From Formosa sediminum (lineage in GTDB: Bacteria; Bacteroidota; Bacteroidia; Flavobacteriales; Flavobacteriaceae): DNA of 64,000 nucleotides. Shown here piece after piece: positions 55,002 through 63,844 of this stretch. The notes under the pieces are model-generated. The model was not told the origin of the DNA. It worked only from the letters and a program-made list of their open reading frames with translations, and searched no databases. A program made the position numbers and the translations under genes. Numbering within the stretch: position 1 is the first letter of the stretch; every line of letters starts with the position of its first letter. The stretch spans positions 3,381,001 through 3,445,000 of the forward strand of contig NZ_CP041637.1 in NCBI RefSeq assembly GCF_007197735.1, in the 5' to 3' direction.

Positions 55002-55919
55002 ATGAAAAATGTCTTCTTAGTTTTTATGCTATTAATATTAACCTCTTCTTGTAGTTCGGAAGACAATGAAGATTCCAATACTTCAAATAATAATCCTACA
55101 ATATACCGCATACCTGTTGTAGTTCACGTTATTCACTTTGGCGAAGCTATTGGAGAGGGTGCTAACATTAGTTTAGAACAAATAGAATCTCAGATTGAAG
55201 TTTTAAACGAAGACTTTAGAAGAAAATCAAACACCAACGGCTACAATAATAATACTAATGGAGCCGATACAGAAATAGAATTCTATCTTGCAGAATATGC
55301 ACCAGATGGAACATTACTAACAGAACCAGGTGTAGACCGGGTAAATGGAGGAAGAAGCGAGTGGCCTAAAGGAAATATACTTAATCCTATTGACACCTAT
55401 ATTAAACCTAGCACTATTTGGAATCCTGAATCTTATTTTAATATTTGGACAGTAAACTTTGGAGGATTTAGCGGCAGGAATTTATTAGGCTATGCACAGT
55501 TCCCTAGCCAATCTGGTTTAGCAGGTCTTTATGAAGATGAAGGGAGTGCTGAAACAGACGGCATTGTTATTGGTTACAAATATTTTGGTAGTAGTGAAAA
55601 AGGAAACTTCCCTAGTTTAATACCTCCCTATGATTTAGGTAGAACAACAACACATGAAGTTGGCCATTGGTTAGGTTTACGGCATATTTGGGGAGATGGT
55701 AATTGTCTTTATGATGATTTTTGTTTAGACACACCTAATGCTTCAGGCCCAAATTATGATTGTGAGAGTATTAAAATTAGCTGTGAAGAACCAGAAATGC
55801 CACAAAATTATATGGATTATACCAACGACAATTGCATGAATATTTTCACGAATAACCAAAAGGAGCGCATGATAACAGTATTAAAAAACAGCCCAAGAAG
55901 AAAAGAATTAGTACAATAA
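55002..55919 (+). CDS. M43 family zinc metalloprotease, lipoprotein
   Basis: A 305-residue pappalysin/cytophagalysin-type metalloprotease. The signal ends LTSSCSS (Cys near 17). The zinc-binding motif HEVGHWLGLRH has H218, E219, H222 and H228, and the Met-turn follows in QNYMDYTNDNCMNIFT. Conserved Cys positions (NCLYDDFCLDTP, YDCESIKISCEEP) give disulfides common in M43. It would cleave extracellular or surface proteins. The gene is alone, divergent from the GLPGLI gene (278-bp gap) and converging on the LytTR gene with a shared terminator hairpin at 56075. Confidence 0.93.
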   Translation: MKNVFLVFMLLILTSSCSSEDNEDSNTSNNNPTIYRIPVVVHVIHFGEAIGEGANISLEQIESQIEVLNEDFRRKSNTNGYNNNTNGADTEIEFYLAEYAPDGTLLTEPGVDRVNGGRSEWPKGNILNPIDTYIKPSTIWNPESYFNIWTVNFGGFSGRNLLGYAQFPSQSGLAGLYEDEGSAETDGIVIGYKYFGSSEKGNFPSLIPPYDLGRTTTHEVGHWLGLRHIWGDGNCLYDDFCLDTPNASGPNYDCESIKISCEEPEMPQNYMDYTNDNCMNIFTNNQKERMITVLKNSPRRKELVQ

Positions 55920-56070
55920 ATTAATAAAGCCACCGTCCCAAAAAGTGAATAGCTTTAAAATGATGGTTTATAGAAAAGCGGCTAGTTCCTCTACTGTTTT
56001 GAAGTGTTTAAAAAAATCATCATTTAGGAAATATTCTTTCTTCATAAGTGTGTAAATTTTAAAATTAAAC

Positions 56071-56104
56071 AAAAAAATATCGAGGGTTGCAACCCTCGAT
56101 ATTT
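56071..56104. terminator. Strong hairpin terminator between M43 and LytTR genes
   Basis: A perfect 15-bp inverted repeat, AAATATCGAGGGTTG (56075-56089) with CAACCCTCGATATTT (56090-56104). Minus-strand read-out is followed by seven T (complement of 56071-56077). It lies 40 bp after the LytTR stop and can also serve the plus-strand protease gene. Confidence 0.9.
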
Positions 56105-56144
56105 AATCTTTACACAGTTTATGAGATACTGCCATTCTACATTA

Positions 56145-56918
56145 TTAAATATCCATCCATTTTTTACACTCGGTAGCTTTAGCCTTGCTCACAATAATTT
56201 TATCCTGCGGTTTTGGTAATACATTCAACACCAACCTTCCATTAAAATAAAAATCGATATCTTTTATAGCTTTTCGCTGTACTATATATTGTCGGTTAGC
56301 TCTATAAAATTGGTTTGGATTTATTTCTGCCTGTATTTTTTCTAAAGAAGCATCTATTGTATACTTCGTTCCATTTTCAGTGTACGCGTATGTAATTTCT
56401 TGAGAAGTGTAAAACCAATGAATTTTATCTATATCTAACGGTATCAATTTGTTTTGATAATGCACTAAATAAGACTTCTTATATTCTTGATGAAATCCAT
56501 ACTTTTTAAAGTAATTCATCAATTCTACCATTTTGCTAGATGATAATTCTCTAGTAGAATGAGATAAATTTTCATACTTATCTAAAGCTTTCTTTATCTG
56601 GATATTATCAAAAGGTTTTAAAATATAATCAATACCATTAAATTTAAAAGCTTCTAATGCATAATCATTATAAGCAGTGATAAAGATAACTGGTGTTAAT
56701 ATTGTTATGGTTTCAAAAATCTCAAAGGATAATCCATCGGAGAGCCTAATATCCATAAAAAGTAAATCATATTGATTTACATCTGTAGATAACCATTTGA
56801 CTGCTTCCTTTATACTCGATAGTGTTTTTACTATTTTTATACTAGAGTCTATTTCGTTAATTGAAAATTCTAAATTTCTAACAATAGCGGGTTCATCTTC
56901 TATTATAACTAAATTCAC
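56145..56918 (-). CDS. LytTR-family response regulator
   Basis: A 257-residue response regulator. The receiver domain (residues 1-115) has the acidic pocket E7/D8, the phospho-acceptor D56 in DLLFMDIRLSDG and the switch/Lys region ITAYNDYALEAFKFNGIDYILKPF. The C-terminal LytTR DNA-binding domain (about 150-250) shows YLVHYQNKLIPLDIDKIHWF and FYRANRQYIVQRKAI. It is the output of the adjacent sensor kinase gene, whose 3' end it overlaps by 26 bp, indicating coupled translation. Target genes are unknown. Confidence 0.94.
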   Translation of the reverse strand: MNLVIIEDEPAIVRNLEFSINEIDSSIKIVKTLSSIKEAVKWLSTDVNQYDLLFMDIRLSDGLSFEIFETITILTPVIFITAYNDYALEAFKFNGIDYILKPFDNIQIKKALDKYENLSHSTRELSSSKMVELMNYFKKYGFHQEYKKSYLVHYQNKLIPLDIDKIHWFYTSQEITYAYTENGTKYTIDASLEKIQAEINPNQFYRANRQYIVQRKAIKDIDFYFNGRLVLNVLPKPQDKIIVSKAKATECKKWMDI

Positions 56919-57957
56919 TTTTATTGTTTTTTATTAATGGTAATTTTACTACAAAATGATTTTCTGTTTTTTGTATTTCAATATCTTTTCCTATTAACAT
57001 TTTATAACGCTCACTTAAATTTAATAAACCTATTCCATTTGATGCTTCTTTAAAAAGAGGTGCATTAATTGTATTACTAAATATAAGTATTTCCTCTTTT
57101 TCAATGACTTCTATACACAAAGGGTTTTCTATATTAACTAGGTTATGTTTTATAGCGTTTTCTAACAAAGGTTGTAAAGACATATGTAATAGCTTTTTAT
57201 TTGAATTTATTACTAAATCAATATGTACATCTAAAGCCCCCTCTAATCTTAACTTATATAATTCTATATAAGAGTATAATAATTCTAATTCTGTTTCTAA
57301 TGATACTATTTGATCATTATCAATTGCTAAAGAAGATCGAAATACTTTTGATAAGTGATTTACATAAATTTGAGCCTTATCTGGAGCCTCACGAATTAAA
57401 GAACTTAAATTTGTAAATGAATTAAATAAAAAATGTGGATTAATTTGATCTCTTAAATTATTTAATTTTGCGTTAAAGTAAGCCGTTTTTAGTTTTTCGT
57501 TCTCTAAATCTTTAACCCTCTGTTTTCTATCTAATAGTAAGACTTTTATTAGAGCTGTCATTAAAGCTACTCCTAAAGTTAGCCTTACAATATAACCCCC
57601 AATATGCAATGCTCTATTCTCTACATTTTTAAAAAAGAAATCTTGTAGTGTAGCTCCAAATAAAACAACTATTATTAAAACAATTAAATTAAGCGTTATT
57701 ATTTTAAATAAATTAAATGATTTTTGGCTCGATATAAAATAACTATACCTAAAATTTAAATAACCAAAATAAAAACAAAAAATAAATTGATAAACAATTT
57801 GAAATAGAAGTTCTGGTAAATGAAACCTCCAAGGAACTCCAATAACCGTTTCTGTATTAGAACTAAAATAACTTAAAACTCTGTGTGCATTTAAAGTTAT
57901 GGCTATAAAAACAGACACATAAATCAATAAATACTTTTCTCGTTTACTAATTATCAT
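56893..57957 (-). CDS. LytS-like membrane sensor histidine kinase
   Basis: A 354-residue sensor kinase. Four transmembrane segments lie in the first 145 residues, followed by a short coiled region and the His_kinase domain (PF06580 type) with phospho-acceptor H175 in DQINPHFLFNSFTNL. The ATPase region has PLLENAIKHNLV and GIGLLNLSERYKMLIG. It pairs with the LytTR regulator (26-bp overlap). A 120-residue Spy-like gene lies 54 bp upstream in the same direction. The absence of a periplasmic domain suggests sensing at or in the membrane. Confidence 0.93.
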   Translation of the reverse strand: MIISKREKYLLIYVSVFIAITLNAHRVLSYFSSNTETVIGVPWRFHLPELLFQIVYQFIFCFYFGYLNFRYSYFISSQKSFNLFKIITLNLIVLIIVVLFGATLQDFFFKNVENRALHIGGYIVRLTLGVALMTALIKVLLLDRKQRVKDLENEKLKTAYFNAKLNNLRDQINPHFLFNSFTNLSSLIREAPDKAQIYVNHLSKVFRSSLAIDNDQIVSLETELELLYSYIELYKLRLEGALDVHIDLVINSNKKLLHMSLQPLLENAIKHNLVNIENPLCIEVIEKEEILIFSNTINAPLFKEASNGIGLLNLSERYKMLIGKDIEIQKTENHFVVKLPLIKNNKSEFSYNRR

Positions 57958-58011
57958 TACTGCATAATTATTAAAAATTCCTTCATAGAGATAATTGTAT
58001 TATACAAGGTA

Positions 58012-58371
58012 TTAATTATTACTTTTATATCTAGATTTTAATTTCTTTTGATTTTCTTTTTGAAATTCTTTGTACATTTTATATTGTTCTTCGTCTAAAA
58101 GTGCCTCCATTTCTTTATTTTTTTCGTCTCTCATCTTTTTTAACGATTTAAATTTAGACATTTTAGAAGCTTCACTATTTTGAATGTCTTCAAACATTAC
58201 TCTATATTGTTCATTTAGAGTTTTAAATTCTACCTCTTGAGACTCAGATAATTTTAAGGCTTCAATTTGTTTTTCTATAACTTCCTTAAAATTCTCAGAA
58301 GAACTTACTTCTTGACTAAACCCTAGAACACTTACTAGACAAATCATTGTAAACACTATTACTTTTTTCAT
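58012..58371 (-). CDS. Small periplasmic helical protein, Spy/CpxP-like
   Basis: A 119-residue protein with a clear signal peptide (MKKVIVFTMICLVSVLGFSQ) and a charged, helical mature part (FKEVIEKQIEALKLSESQEVEF ... MRDEKNKEMEALLDEEQYKMYKEF). Spacing and composition resemble the LTxxQ-type Spy/CpxP periplasmic stress chaperones, but no exact repeat is seen. It precedes the LytS/LytTR genes by 54 bp and may be their first cistron, perhaps reporting to the kinase (inference). Confidence 0.6.
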   Translation of the reverse strand: MKKVIVFTMICLVSVLGFSQEVSSSENFKEVIEKQIEALKLSESQEVEFKTLNEQYRVMFEDIQNSEASKMSKFKSLKKMRDEKNKEMEALLDEEQYKMYKEFQKENQKKLKSRYKSNN

Positions 58372-58854
58372 GGTATATATTTTTTAAATTATTTTCAAAA
58401 ATATGTATGCCTTTTTCCATTTTAAAAATAATAGTTCTCAAACTGACAAAACTAACGGTGAAACAACATTAAATACAACTGAATGTAATTTTTAACTATC
58501 TAATTAATACGTTTAATTATAACATAAACCAGTTATCGCGTTATAAAACACCACAAAAATCATGTTAATCCTTTAAATTAATTTAAAGAGTTTAGAACAA
58601 CCTTCAATAATATATCATTCTCTGTTTTTTAAACTTATTTAGTATTTAAGTATTAAACTATATCTATAAAGGCTCTTAAATTTTACTTAACACACACCTG
58701 CCTTATCCTATATTAAGTTTGTTTCAACCATATATTAATCCACTTCAAACATTTAATAAAAAACAGAACTTAACTTATTTAGAAATTTGTATTAGAAATT
58801 AATTAGATATGATTACTTCTAAAAAATTAAAACAGTAAAAACAATTAAATAAAA
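58372..58854. other. AT-rich intergenic region between divergent genes
   Basis: 483 bp with no open reading frame of note. It should contain the promoters of the Spy-like gene (minus strand) and the DUF6515 gene (plus strand). No operator, RNA element or repeat was recognised. Confidence 0.45.
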
Positions 58855-59337
58855 ATGAAAAATAACATTCTTATATCCATATCAATAATTGGCTTACTAT
58901 TTTATACAGGTTGTGCTAATTCACAAACAGTGGTAGTAAGAAAACCATATAAAACGGTTGTTGTAACCCACCCACGACGAGTTGCAGTTGTTCCTCCTGT
59001 AAGAAAGCCAGTAGTAGTTGCGCCAGCAAAAACAGTAGTTTATAGAGCTCCTGTAGTTGTAAGAACAATTCCTCCAAACTGGGTTACTGTTTACTATAAC
59101 GACATCCCATATTATTATGTAGATGGTATATACTACATCCCTACTGAAACCAAAGACGAATTTATACCTGTCCCTCCCAAAGTAGGAACTGTAGTCCCAT
59201 CCTTACCCGAAGGAGCTGTAAAGAAAATAATAGATACTAACACCTATTATGAACACAATGATATACTCTATAAAAAAATAATTGTAGACGAAACTACCAA
59301 ATACGAGGTAGTGAGCACCACTGAATATCAAAAATAA
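58855..59337 (+). CDS. DUF6515 family lipoprotein
   Basis: A 160-residue lipoprotein (signal ending LFYTGC, Cys20). The first half is a low-complexity Val/Pro/Arg-rich stretch (VVVRKPYKTVVVTHPRRV then VVAPAKTVVYRAPVV), followed by the DUF6515 signature PPNWVTVYYNDIPYYYVDGIYYI and a C-terminal domain ending TKYEVVSTTEY. The function is unknown; the family is common in flavobacterial envelopes. The next gene starts 11 bp downstream, so they form one transcript. Confidence 0.8.
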   Translation: MKNNILISISIIGLLFYTGCANSQTVVVRKPYKTVVVTHPRRVAVVPPVRKPVVVAPAKTVVYRAPVVVRTIPPNWVTVYYNDIPYYYVDGIYYIPTETKDEFIPVPPKVGTVVPSLPEGAVKKIIDTNTYYEHNDILYKKIIVDETTKYEVVSTTEYQK

Positions 59338-59348
59338 TTTAAAACCAC

Positions 59349-60104
59349 ATGATGATGAAAAGAAAAACAATTTTAAAATCGAGAATTACATATTTACTAT
59401 TACTATTTGCATTAACAATATCATTCACAGCTTGTGAAGATGACGACGATGATGTAATAATATACGTACATACCTATGAAGATGCTCAAGAAGCCATAGC
59501 GATTTCCTTAGCTTATGATTCTTATGGATTAGTTGCCTATTTTGAAAATATTAGCAATGAAATTGAGGTGAATAATGAGTGTGATGTTTTATATGAAGAT
59601 AGTGACACCGAAACAGGCGAATTTAACTCCTCTGAATTAACAACCTATGTTTACAATTACAACGAAATCTACACCAAATATTGTGATCCCGAGTTGTATG
59701 TAGATTATGCCTTAAGCGCTGAACAATTAATAGAATCTGTACGTGTTTCAACCACCCACAATATCAATGTAAATTTAATAACTACTGGTTTAGAAGAAAC
59801 AAGTGAAAATGAAATTTATAATGGTACATACAACAGAAATGGAGGTTGGGAAACAGAATACTCAGAAGAGTATTATAATTTTAGTTATTCAAGCGAAGTT
59901 TCAGATATCTTACTTTCTAAAGCTACAGGAGAAATCATTTCTGGAACTTCTACTTTTACATTAACACAAGATTATGGTTATAACAACTTAACTTATACTT
60001 ATGAAGGTGTCGTTGAATTTTTAAATAAAGACGAGGCAAAAGTAACTTTTGACGATGGTAGCGTTTTCTATATAAATATAAGTAATTTAAGTATTAGTAT
60101 TTAA
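59349..60104 (+). CDS. Hypothetical acidic lipoprotein
   Basis: A 251-residue protein of unknown function. The signal sequence ends in ISFTAC (Cys29), immediately followed by a run of acidic residues (EDDDDD), a Bacteroidota surface-lipoprotein-like export context. The mature part is Tyr/Asn/Glu-rich and probably beta-sheet; no domain was recognised. It shares a transcript with the DUF6515 gene (11 bp) and is closed by a strong terminator at 60142. Confidence 0.7.
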   Translation: MMMKRKTILKSRITYLLLLFALTISFTACEDDDDDVIIYVHTYEDAQEAIAISLAYDSYGLVAYFENISNEIEVNNECDVLYEDSDTETGEFNSSELTTYVYNYNEIYTKYCDPELYVDYALSAEQLIESVRVSTTHNINVNLITTGLEETSENEIYNGTYNRNGGWETEYSEEYYNFSYSSEVSDILLSKATGEIISGTSTFTLTQDYGYNNLTYTYEGVVEFLNKDEAKVTFDDGSVFYINISNLSISI

Positions 60105-60141
60105 AAAAGCATTGATTAATAGCTTGATTAATTTTCTTAAG

Positions 60142-60176
60142 GTGGAACCCTATTTCTGGGTTCCACTTTTTGTTTT
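60142..60176 (+). terminator. Rho-independent terminator after the DUF6515 operon
   Basis: GTGGAACCC (60142-60150) and GGGTTCCAC (60158-60166) with a 7-nt loop, followed by TTTTTGTTTTT on the plus strand. It lies 38 bp after the stop at 60104. Confidence 0.92.
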
Positions 60177-60347
60177 TAATAGAGTCTACTTTAAAAAATT
60201 TACTCACATCTATAGCGCATCTCCATTATAAAACACCAACCTTAAAACCTAGTTCACACTGTAATTTTACAGCCTCACATTTTTATTCTAAAATCCAAAG
60301 TATAAATCATAGATTTTTGTTTCAAATTAAATTTAAAATGATTTAAA

Positions 60348-61196
60348 ATGATGAAAAACAAAATTAAAAACGTTGGGTATGCTTCCCTGTTAATAGCTAT
60401 CCCTTTATTTCAAAGTTGTAGTGACGATGACGAAACTTTAACCACTGAAGATCCTACTGAAGCTACAGTTTTATTAAAAGAATCTGAAACCTTTGGAAAT
60501 ATTATTACAGATTCAGAAGGTAATTCCCTTTATTTCTTTTCCAAAGACACCAAAGACAATTCTTTATGTACAGAAGAATGTTTAGAAACTTCTCCTCTAT
60601 TTTATACAGAATCTTTGGTCATAGAAGACGATTTAAATAGTGATGATTTTAACACTATAACAAGAACAGATGGGAGCCTTCAAAACACATATAAAGGTTG
60701 GCCTCTTTATTATTCATCTACAGACACAGTCTCTGGAAATACTAATGGCGAAAATGACACTTGGTTTATTGCTAAACCTAATTATACTTTAATGTATGCT
60801 AAAGCGCAACTTATTGGAGAAGATGGGAATATGTACACAAGTAGTTATACATTAGGTGAAGAGGAAACAAGCTATATCGTAGATAGTAATGGTAAAACGC
60901 TATATATTAATAGTAACGATACTTACAACACCAATACGTTTACGGAAGCCGATTTTTCTAATAATGATGTTTGGCCAATAGCAGAGCTTACATTAGATGC
61001 TATCCCAAGTATATTAAATATTGAAGATTTTAATACTATCGACGTCCATGGAAGAACCCAATTAACCTATAAGGGATGGCCCTTATATTATTTTGGACAA
61101 GATGAAAACCGCGGAGACACTAAAGGAATTAGTTACTCATATCCTGGAGCTTGGCCTATCGCAAATACAGATACCCCAGTATCTATAACAGAATAA
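60348..61196 (+). CDS. Secreted lipoprotein with two COG4315-type repeats
   Basis: A 282-residue lipoprotein (signal ending LFQSC, Cys24, followed by SDDDE). It holds two tandem units of the secreted-repeat family PF03640 (COG4315). The paired landmarks are IITDSEGNSLYFFSKD with TYKGWPLYYSSTDT in the first copy (about 50-145) and IVDSNGKTLYINSND with TYKGWPLYYFGQD in the second (about 172-270). The first unit has an extra Cys pair (CTEECLE), as is common in the family. Function is not established. It stands alone between two terminators. Confidence 0.85.
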   Translation: MMKNKIKNVGYASLLIAIPLFQSCSDDDETLTTEDPTEATVLLKESETFGNIITDSEGNSLYFFSKDTKDNSLCTEECLETSPLFYTESLVIEDDLNSDDFNTITRTDGSLQNTYKGWPLYYSSTDTVSGNTNGENDTWFIAKPNYTLMYAKAQLIGEDGNMYTSSYTLGEEETSYIVDSNGKTLYINSNDTYNTNTFTEADFSNNDVWPIAELTLDAIPSILNIEDFNTIDVHGRTQLTYKGWPLYYFGQDENRGDTKGISYSYPGAWPIANTDTPVSITE

Positions 61197-61211
61197 CATC
61201 TCATTAATTCT

Positions 61212-61244
61212 AAGTAGAACTCTAAATAATTTAGGGTTCTACTT
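61212..61244 (+). terminator. Terminator after the COG4315-type gene
   Basis: AAGTAGAAC-TCTAAA (61212-61226) pairs with TTTAGGGTTCTACTT (61230-61244) with one mismatch. It lies 16 bp past the stop. Confidence 0.8.
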
Positions 61245-61307
61245 TACTTATAAAAACTACAAAATTCAAATAATTTATTAAAAAACAAACAATTAATTTT
61301 AAAAAAA

Positions 61308-62141
61308 ATGAAACAGATTTACATTTTAGCAATACTTTTAACTTTCACTTTATCTAAAGTCAATGCACAAAGTATAGAAGATTTTGAAACAGAAACCATA
61401 GGTGAAACTACGTTTACAGACCAAGGGCAATCCTTTACAATTGTTAGTAATTCTAGCGATACATTTTCTATTTATCATTTCCCAGACGGTGGATGGAATG
61501 GCACCACTACAGACAATCGATTTATAGACAATTCAGAGGACAATGGTCCAGTTCCAGAAGGAACTTCATTTAGTATAATTACCACAGATGGTAACGATAT
61601 TAATTTAAATAGTTTTTATCTATTTGTTTCCAATTATAATTTAACTGGACCGGGAACACCAACAACTCTAACTTTTGAAGGAAAAAAAGATGGTACTATT
61701 GTTTTTGTGGTATATAAAAGCAACGGTATTGTTAATGGTGCATCTTATTTCCCTAATAACGGCTACACATTTATTGATTTTACAACAGAAGGAGGTACAG
61801 ACAACACCAACGTAAATATAGATGAAATACATATTTCAACTACTAATGATGCTGATTATATATCCCTAGATGCCTTTAATTGGAGTCCTGCTTCTTTAAG
61901 CATAAACGACTTCGAAGTCGAAACAAATGAAATTAAAATAGTACCAAATCCCGCTAGTGATTTTATTCAATTAAATAAATTAAACACTAAAGAAATTTAT
62001 ACAATATACAACACTTTGGGGCAGGAAGTAAAAGAAGGAATCGTTTTTGAAAATGATAAAATAGATATTAAAAGCCTTGAAAATGGATTATACTTTTTAA
62101 AAATTGACGGTAAAACTACAATGAAATTTTTAAAAAAATAA
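61308..62141 (+). CDS. T9SS-secreted protein with PEP-like beta-sandwich domain
   Basis: A 277-residue exported protein. The signal peptide ends near NAQ (residue 21). The middle (about 22-195) is a beta-sandwich of unknown role (SIEDFETETIGETTFTDQGQSF ... DADYISLDAFNWSPA). The C-terminal about 75 residues form a T9SS type A sorting domain (IKIVPNPASDFIQL ... YTIYNTLGQEV ... LENGLYFLKI ... MKFLKK), so it is carried across the outer membrane and probably anchored to the surface. It is a single-gene unit. Confidence 0.8.
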   Translation: MKQIYILAILLTFTLSKVNAQSIEDFETETIGETTFTDQGQSFTIVSNSSDTFSIYHFPDGGWNGTTTDNRFIDNSEDNGPVPEGTSFSIITTDGNDINLNSFYLFVSNYNLTGPGTPTTLTFEGKKDGTIVFVVYKSNGIVNGASYFPNNGYTFIDFTTEGGTDNTNVNIDEIHISTTNDADYISLDAFNWSPASLSINDFEVETNEIKIVPNPASDFIQLNKLNTKEIYTIYNTLGQEVKEGIVFENDKIDIKSLENGLYFLKIDGKTTMKFLKK

Positions 62142-62495
62142 CACCCCTAACACACAATAAAATAATTAGGCTAATTTATTGTTGTAATCACTTAATTTTT
62201 TCTTTAAATCAGAATTCTTTTTTGAATTCTGATTTATCAATTAAATGCTATTTTCCAATTCAAAAAGACCACAATCAATAAAGTATTCAAAAAAAACATA
62301 CCTATATACTTTCAGATATTTCCAAATTAATAACTCTCAAAAAACTACGCTTATCCATAAAAAAACACTTACAAGTACATTTTTTTCTCAAAACTGTTTC
62401 GACTTTAAAATCAAAAATTCGACCTCAATAATTAATTAAAAAAAAAGAACAAATAACACTACACCTTTGTATAGAATCTATAAATAATATTTGTA
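62142..62495. other. Intergenic region with terminator hairpin and efflux promoter
   Basis: It holds a 12-bp inverted repeat (AAATCAGAATTC 62206-62217, GAATTCTGATTT 62224-62235, T6 loop) that may terminate the T9SS gene. The remainder is AT-rich and should include the promoter for the TolC gene. A 64-codon frame at 62245-62439 has low-complexity composition and is not counted. Confidence 0.55.
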
Positions 62496-63833
62496 ATGAA
62501 CAGAATCTTATTACTTTTTTTAATAACTCTAAATATAACATCTCTTTTTTCGCAAAACAATGAGATTGAGGCTATAATTCAGTTTAAATCATTTCAAGAA
62601 GTACTTGATTATGCCGATGAAAACTCCATAATTATACAAAGTGCCATAATTAACGAACAGGTTGCAAGTGTTAGAAAAAAGGATGCAAAATCCTTTTTAT
62701 ATCCCTCAGTAAAAGCAGCTACAAGCTATAATAACAATATAACTCTGCAGCCAACATTGGTTCCTGCCGAAATTTTTAACCCCGATGCTCCAGAAGGAAG
62801 TTTTGAAGAGTTAACTTTTGGAGAACAACATATATATTCTGCAGGTATACAAGCTCAATGGAACATTTTAAATTTCCAACAACTATTTGCTTCTCAAACC
62901 GCAAATATATTAGCCAAACAAAGTACATTAAACACCCAGAAGACTAAGTTTAACACATATAACGTGTTAGCGTCAACCTATTATTCCATTTTACTCACTC
63001 AAGAAGCAATCACTATTTATAAAGAAAACCTTATAGTCTCTGAAGCTATTTATAGCAACACCAAAGAAAAATTTAAAAACGGCATTGTAAGTGAAGAAGC
63101 ACTTAATACTGCTGAAATAAAACAACTCGAAAATAAGAAAAGGTTAAATCAAGCTACGAGCAACCTTAGCCGTTTTTATACCCAACTTCAAAGTCAGTTA
63201 AATACTAGCCAAAAAATTACCATCTCAGATGCACCAGAAAACTTTAATTTAATTAATAATAATTTACAAACGGTACACCCTGAAATTTCTTGGCAAGAAA
63301 TGGAAGTAGATAAAAACAAATCTTCCCTAAAAGAAAAGAAAGCGTTGCTGTTACCAAATATCAGTTTTAACTATCAATATAATTACAGTTGGGCAACTGA
63401 TGACTTTACAGATTTTTCAGATGCCAATGAATTGCCTCAACAATATTTAGGTGTCCAACTAAATATTCCTGTCTTTAATGGCTTGTCTTACCGTCAAAAA
63501 ATTAAACAATCTCAATTAGAGCTACAGCAACAGGAACTACAATTAAAAACTACCAAATTAGAAAAACAAAAAGAAGATGAACTATTGCTTTTAGATATAA
63601 AACAATATGCTGAAGAATTAACAGATAATCAAAACATTTTGGAGCTAATGCAAAAGAATGATGTGCATGCTGAAAATCAATATCAAAGTGGAATTATATC
63701 TCTAGATAATAGATTAGACACGTATGAAGATTTACTAAAAGCACAAGATAATTATCTACAGAGTCTTGCTGCATTTACACTATCGGAATACAAGATTTAC
63801 ATCAGACAAATTGATTTTACTTCCAAAAATTAA
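62496..63833 (+). CDS. TolC-family outer-membrane efflux protein
   Basis: A 445-residue TolC/OEP family protein. The signal peptide ends at about residue 20 (LFSQ). Two repeated OEP halves with long coiled helices are seen (QEVLDYADENSIIIQSAIINEQVASVRKKDAKSFLYPSVKA and QEMEVDKNKSSLKEKKALLLPNISF), along with the family motifs LNVPVFNG-like QLNIPVFNGLSYRQKIKQ and YQSGIISLDNRLDTYEDLLKAQDNYLQSLAAFTLSEYKIY. It forms the outer-membrane exit duct of a tripartite pump. The following HlyD-type gene starts 11 bp downstream, and transporter genes are expected beyond the window. Confidence 0.9.
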   Translation: MNRILLLFLITLNITSLFSQNNEIEAIIQFKSFQEVLDYADENSIIIQSAIINEQVASVRKKDAKSFLYPSVKAATSYNNNITLQPTLVPAEIFNPDAPEGSFEELTFGEQHIYSAGIQAQWNILNFQQLFASQTANILAKQSTLNTQKTKFNTYNVLASTYYSILLTQEAITIYKENLIVSEAIYSNTKEKFKNGIVSEEALNTAEIKQLENKKRLNQATSNLSRFYTQLQSQLNTSQKITISDAPENFNLINNNLQTVHPEISWQEMEVDKNKSSLKEKKALLLPNISFNYQYNYSWATDDFTDFSDANELPQQYLGVQLNIPVFNGLSYRQKIKQSQLELQQQELQLKTTKLEKQKEDELLLLDIKQYAEELTDNQNILELMQKNDVHAENQYQSGIISLDNRLDTYEDLLKAQDNYLQSLAAFTLSEYKIYIRQIDFTSKN

Positions 63834-63844
63834 AAAATAAAAAA

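Noticed and set aside
62245-62439. 64-codon open frame upstream of the TolC gene
   Set aside because: Lys/Ser/Asn-rich composition typical of random AT-rich sequence; no start context or family pattern.
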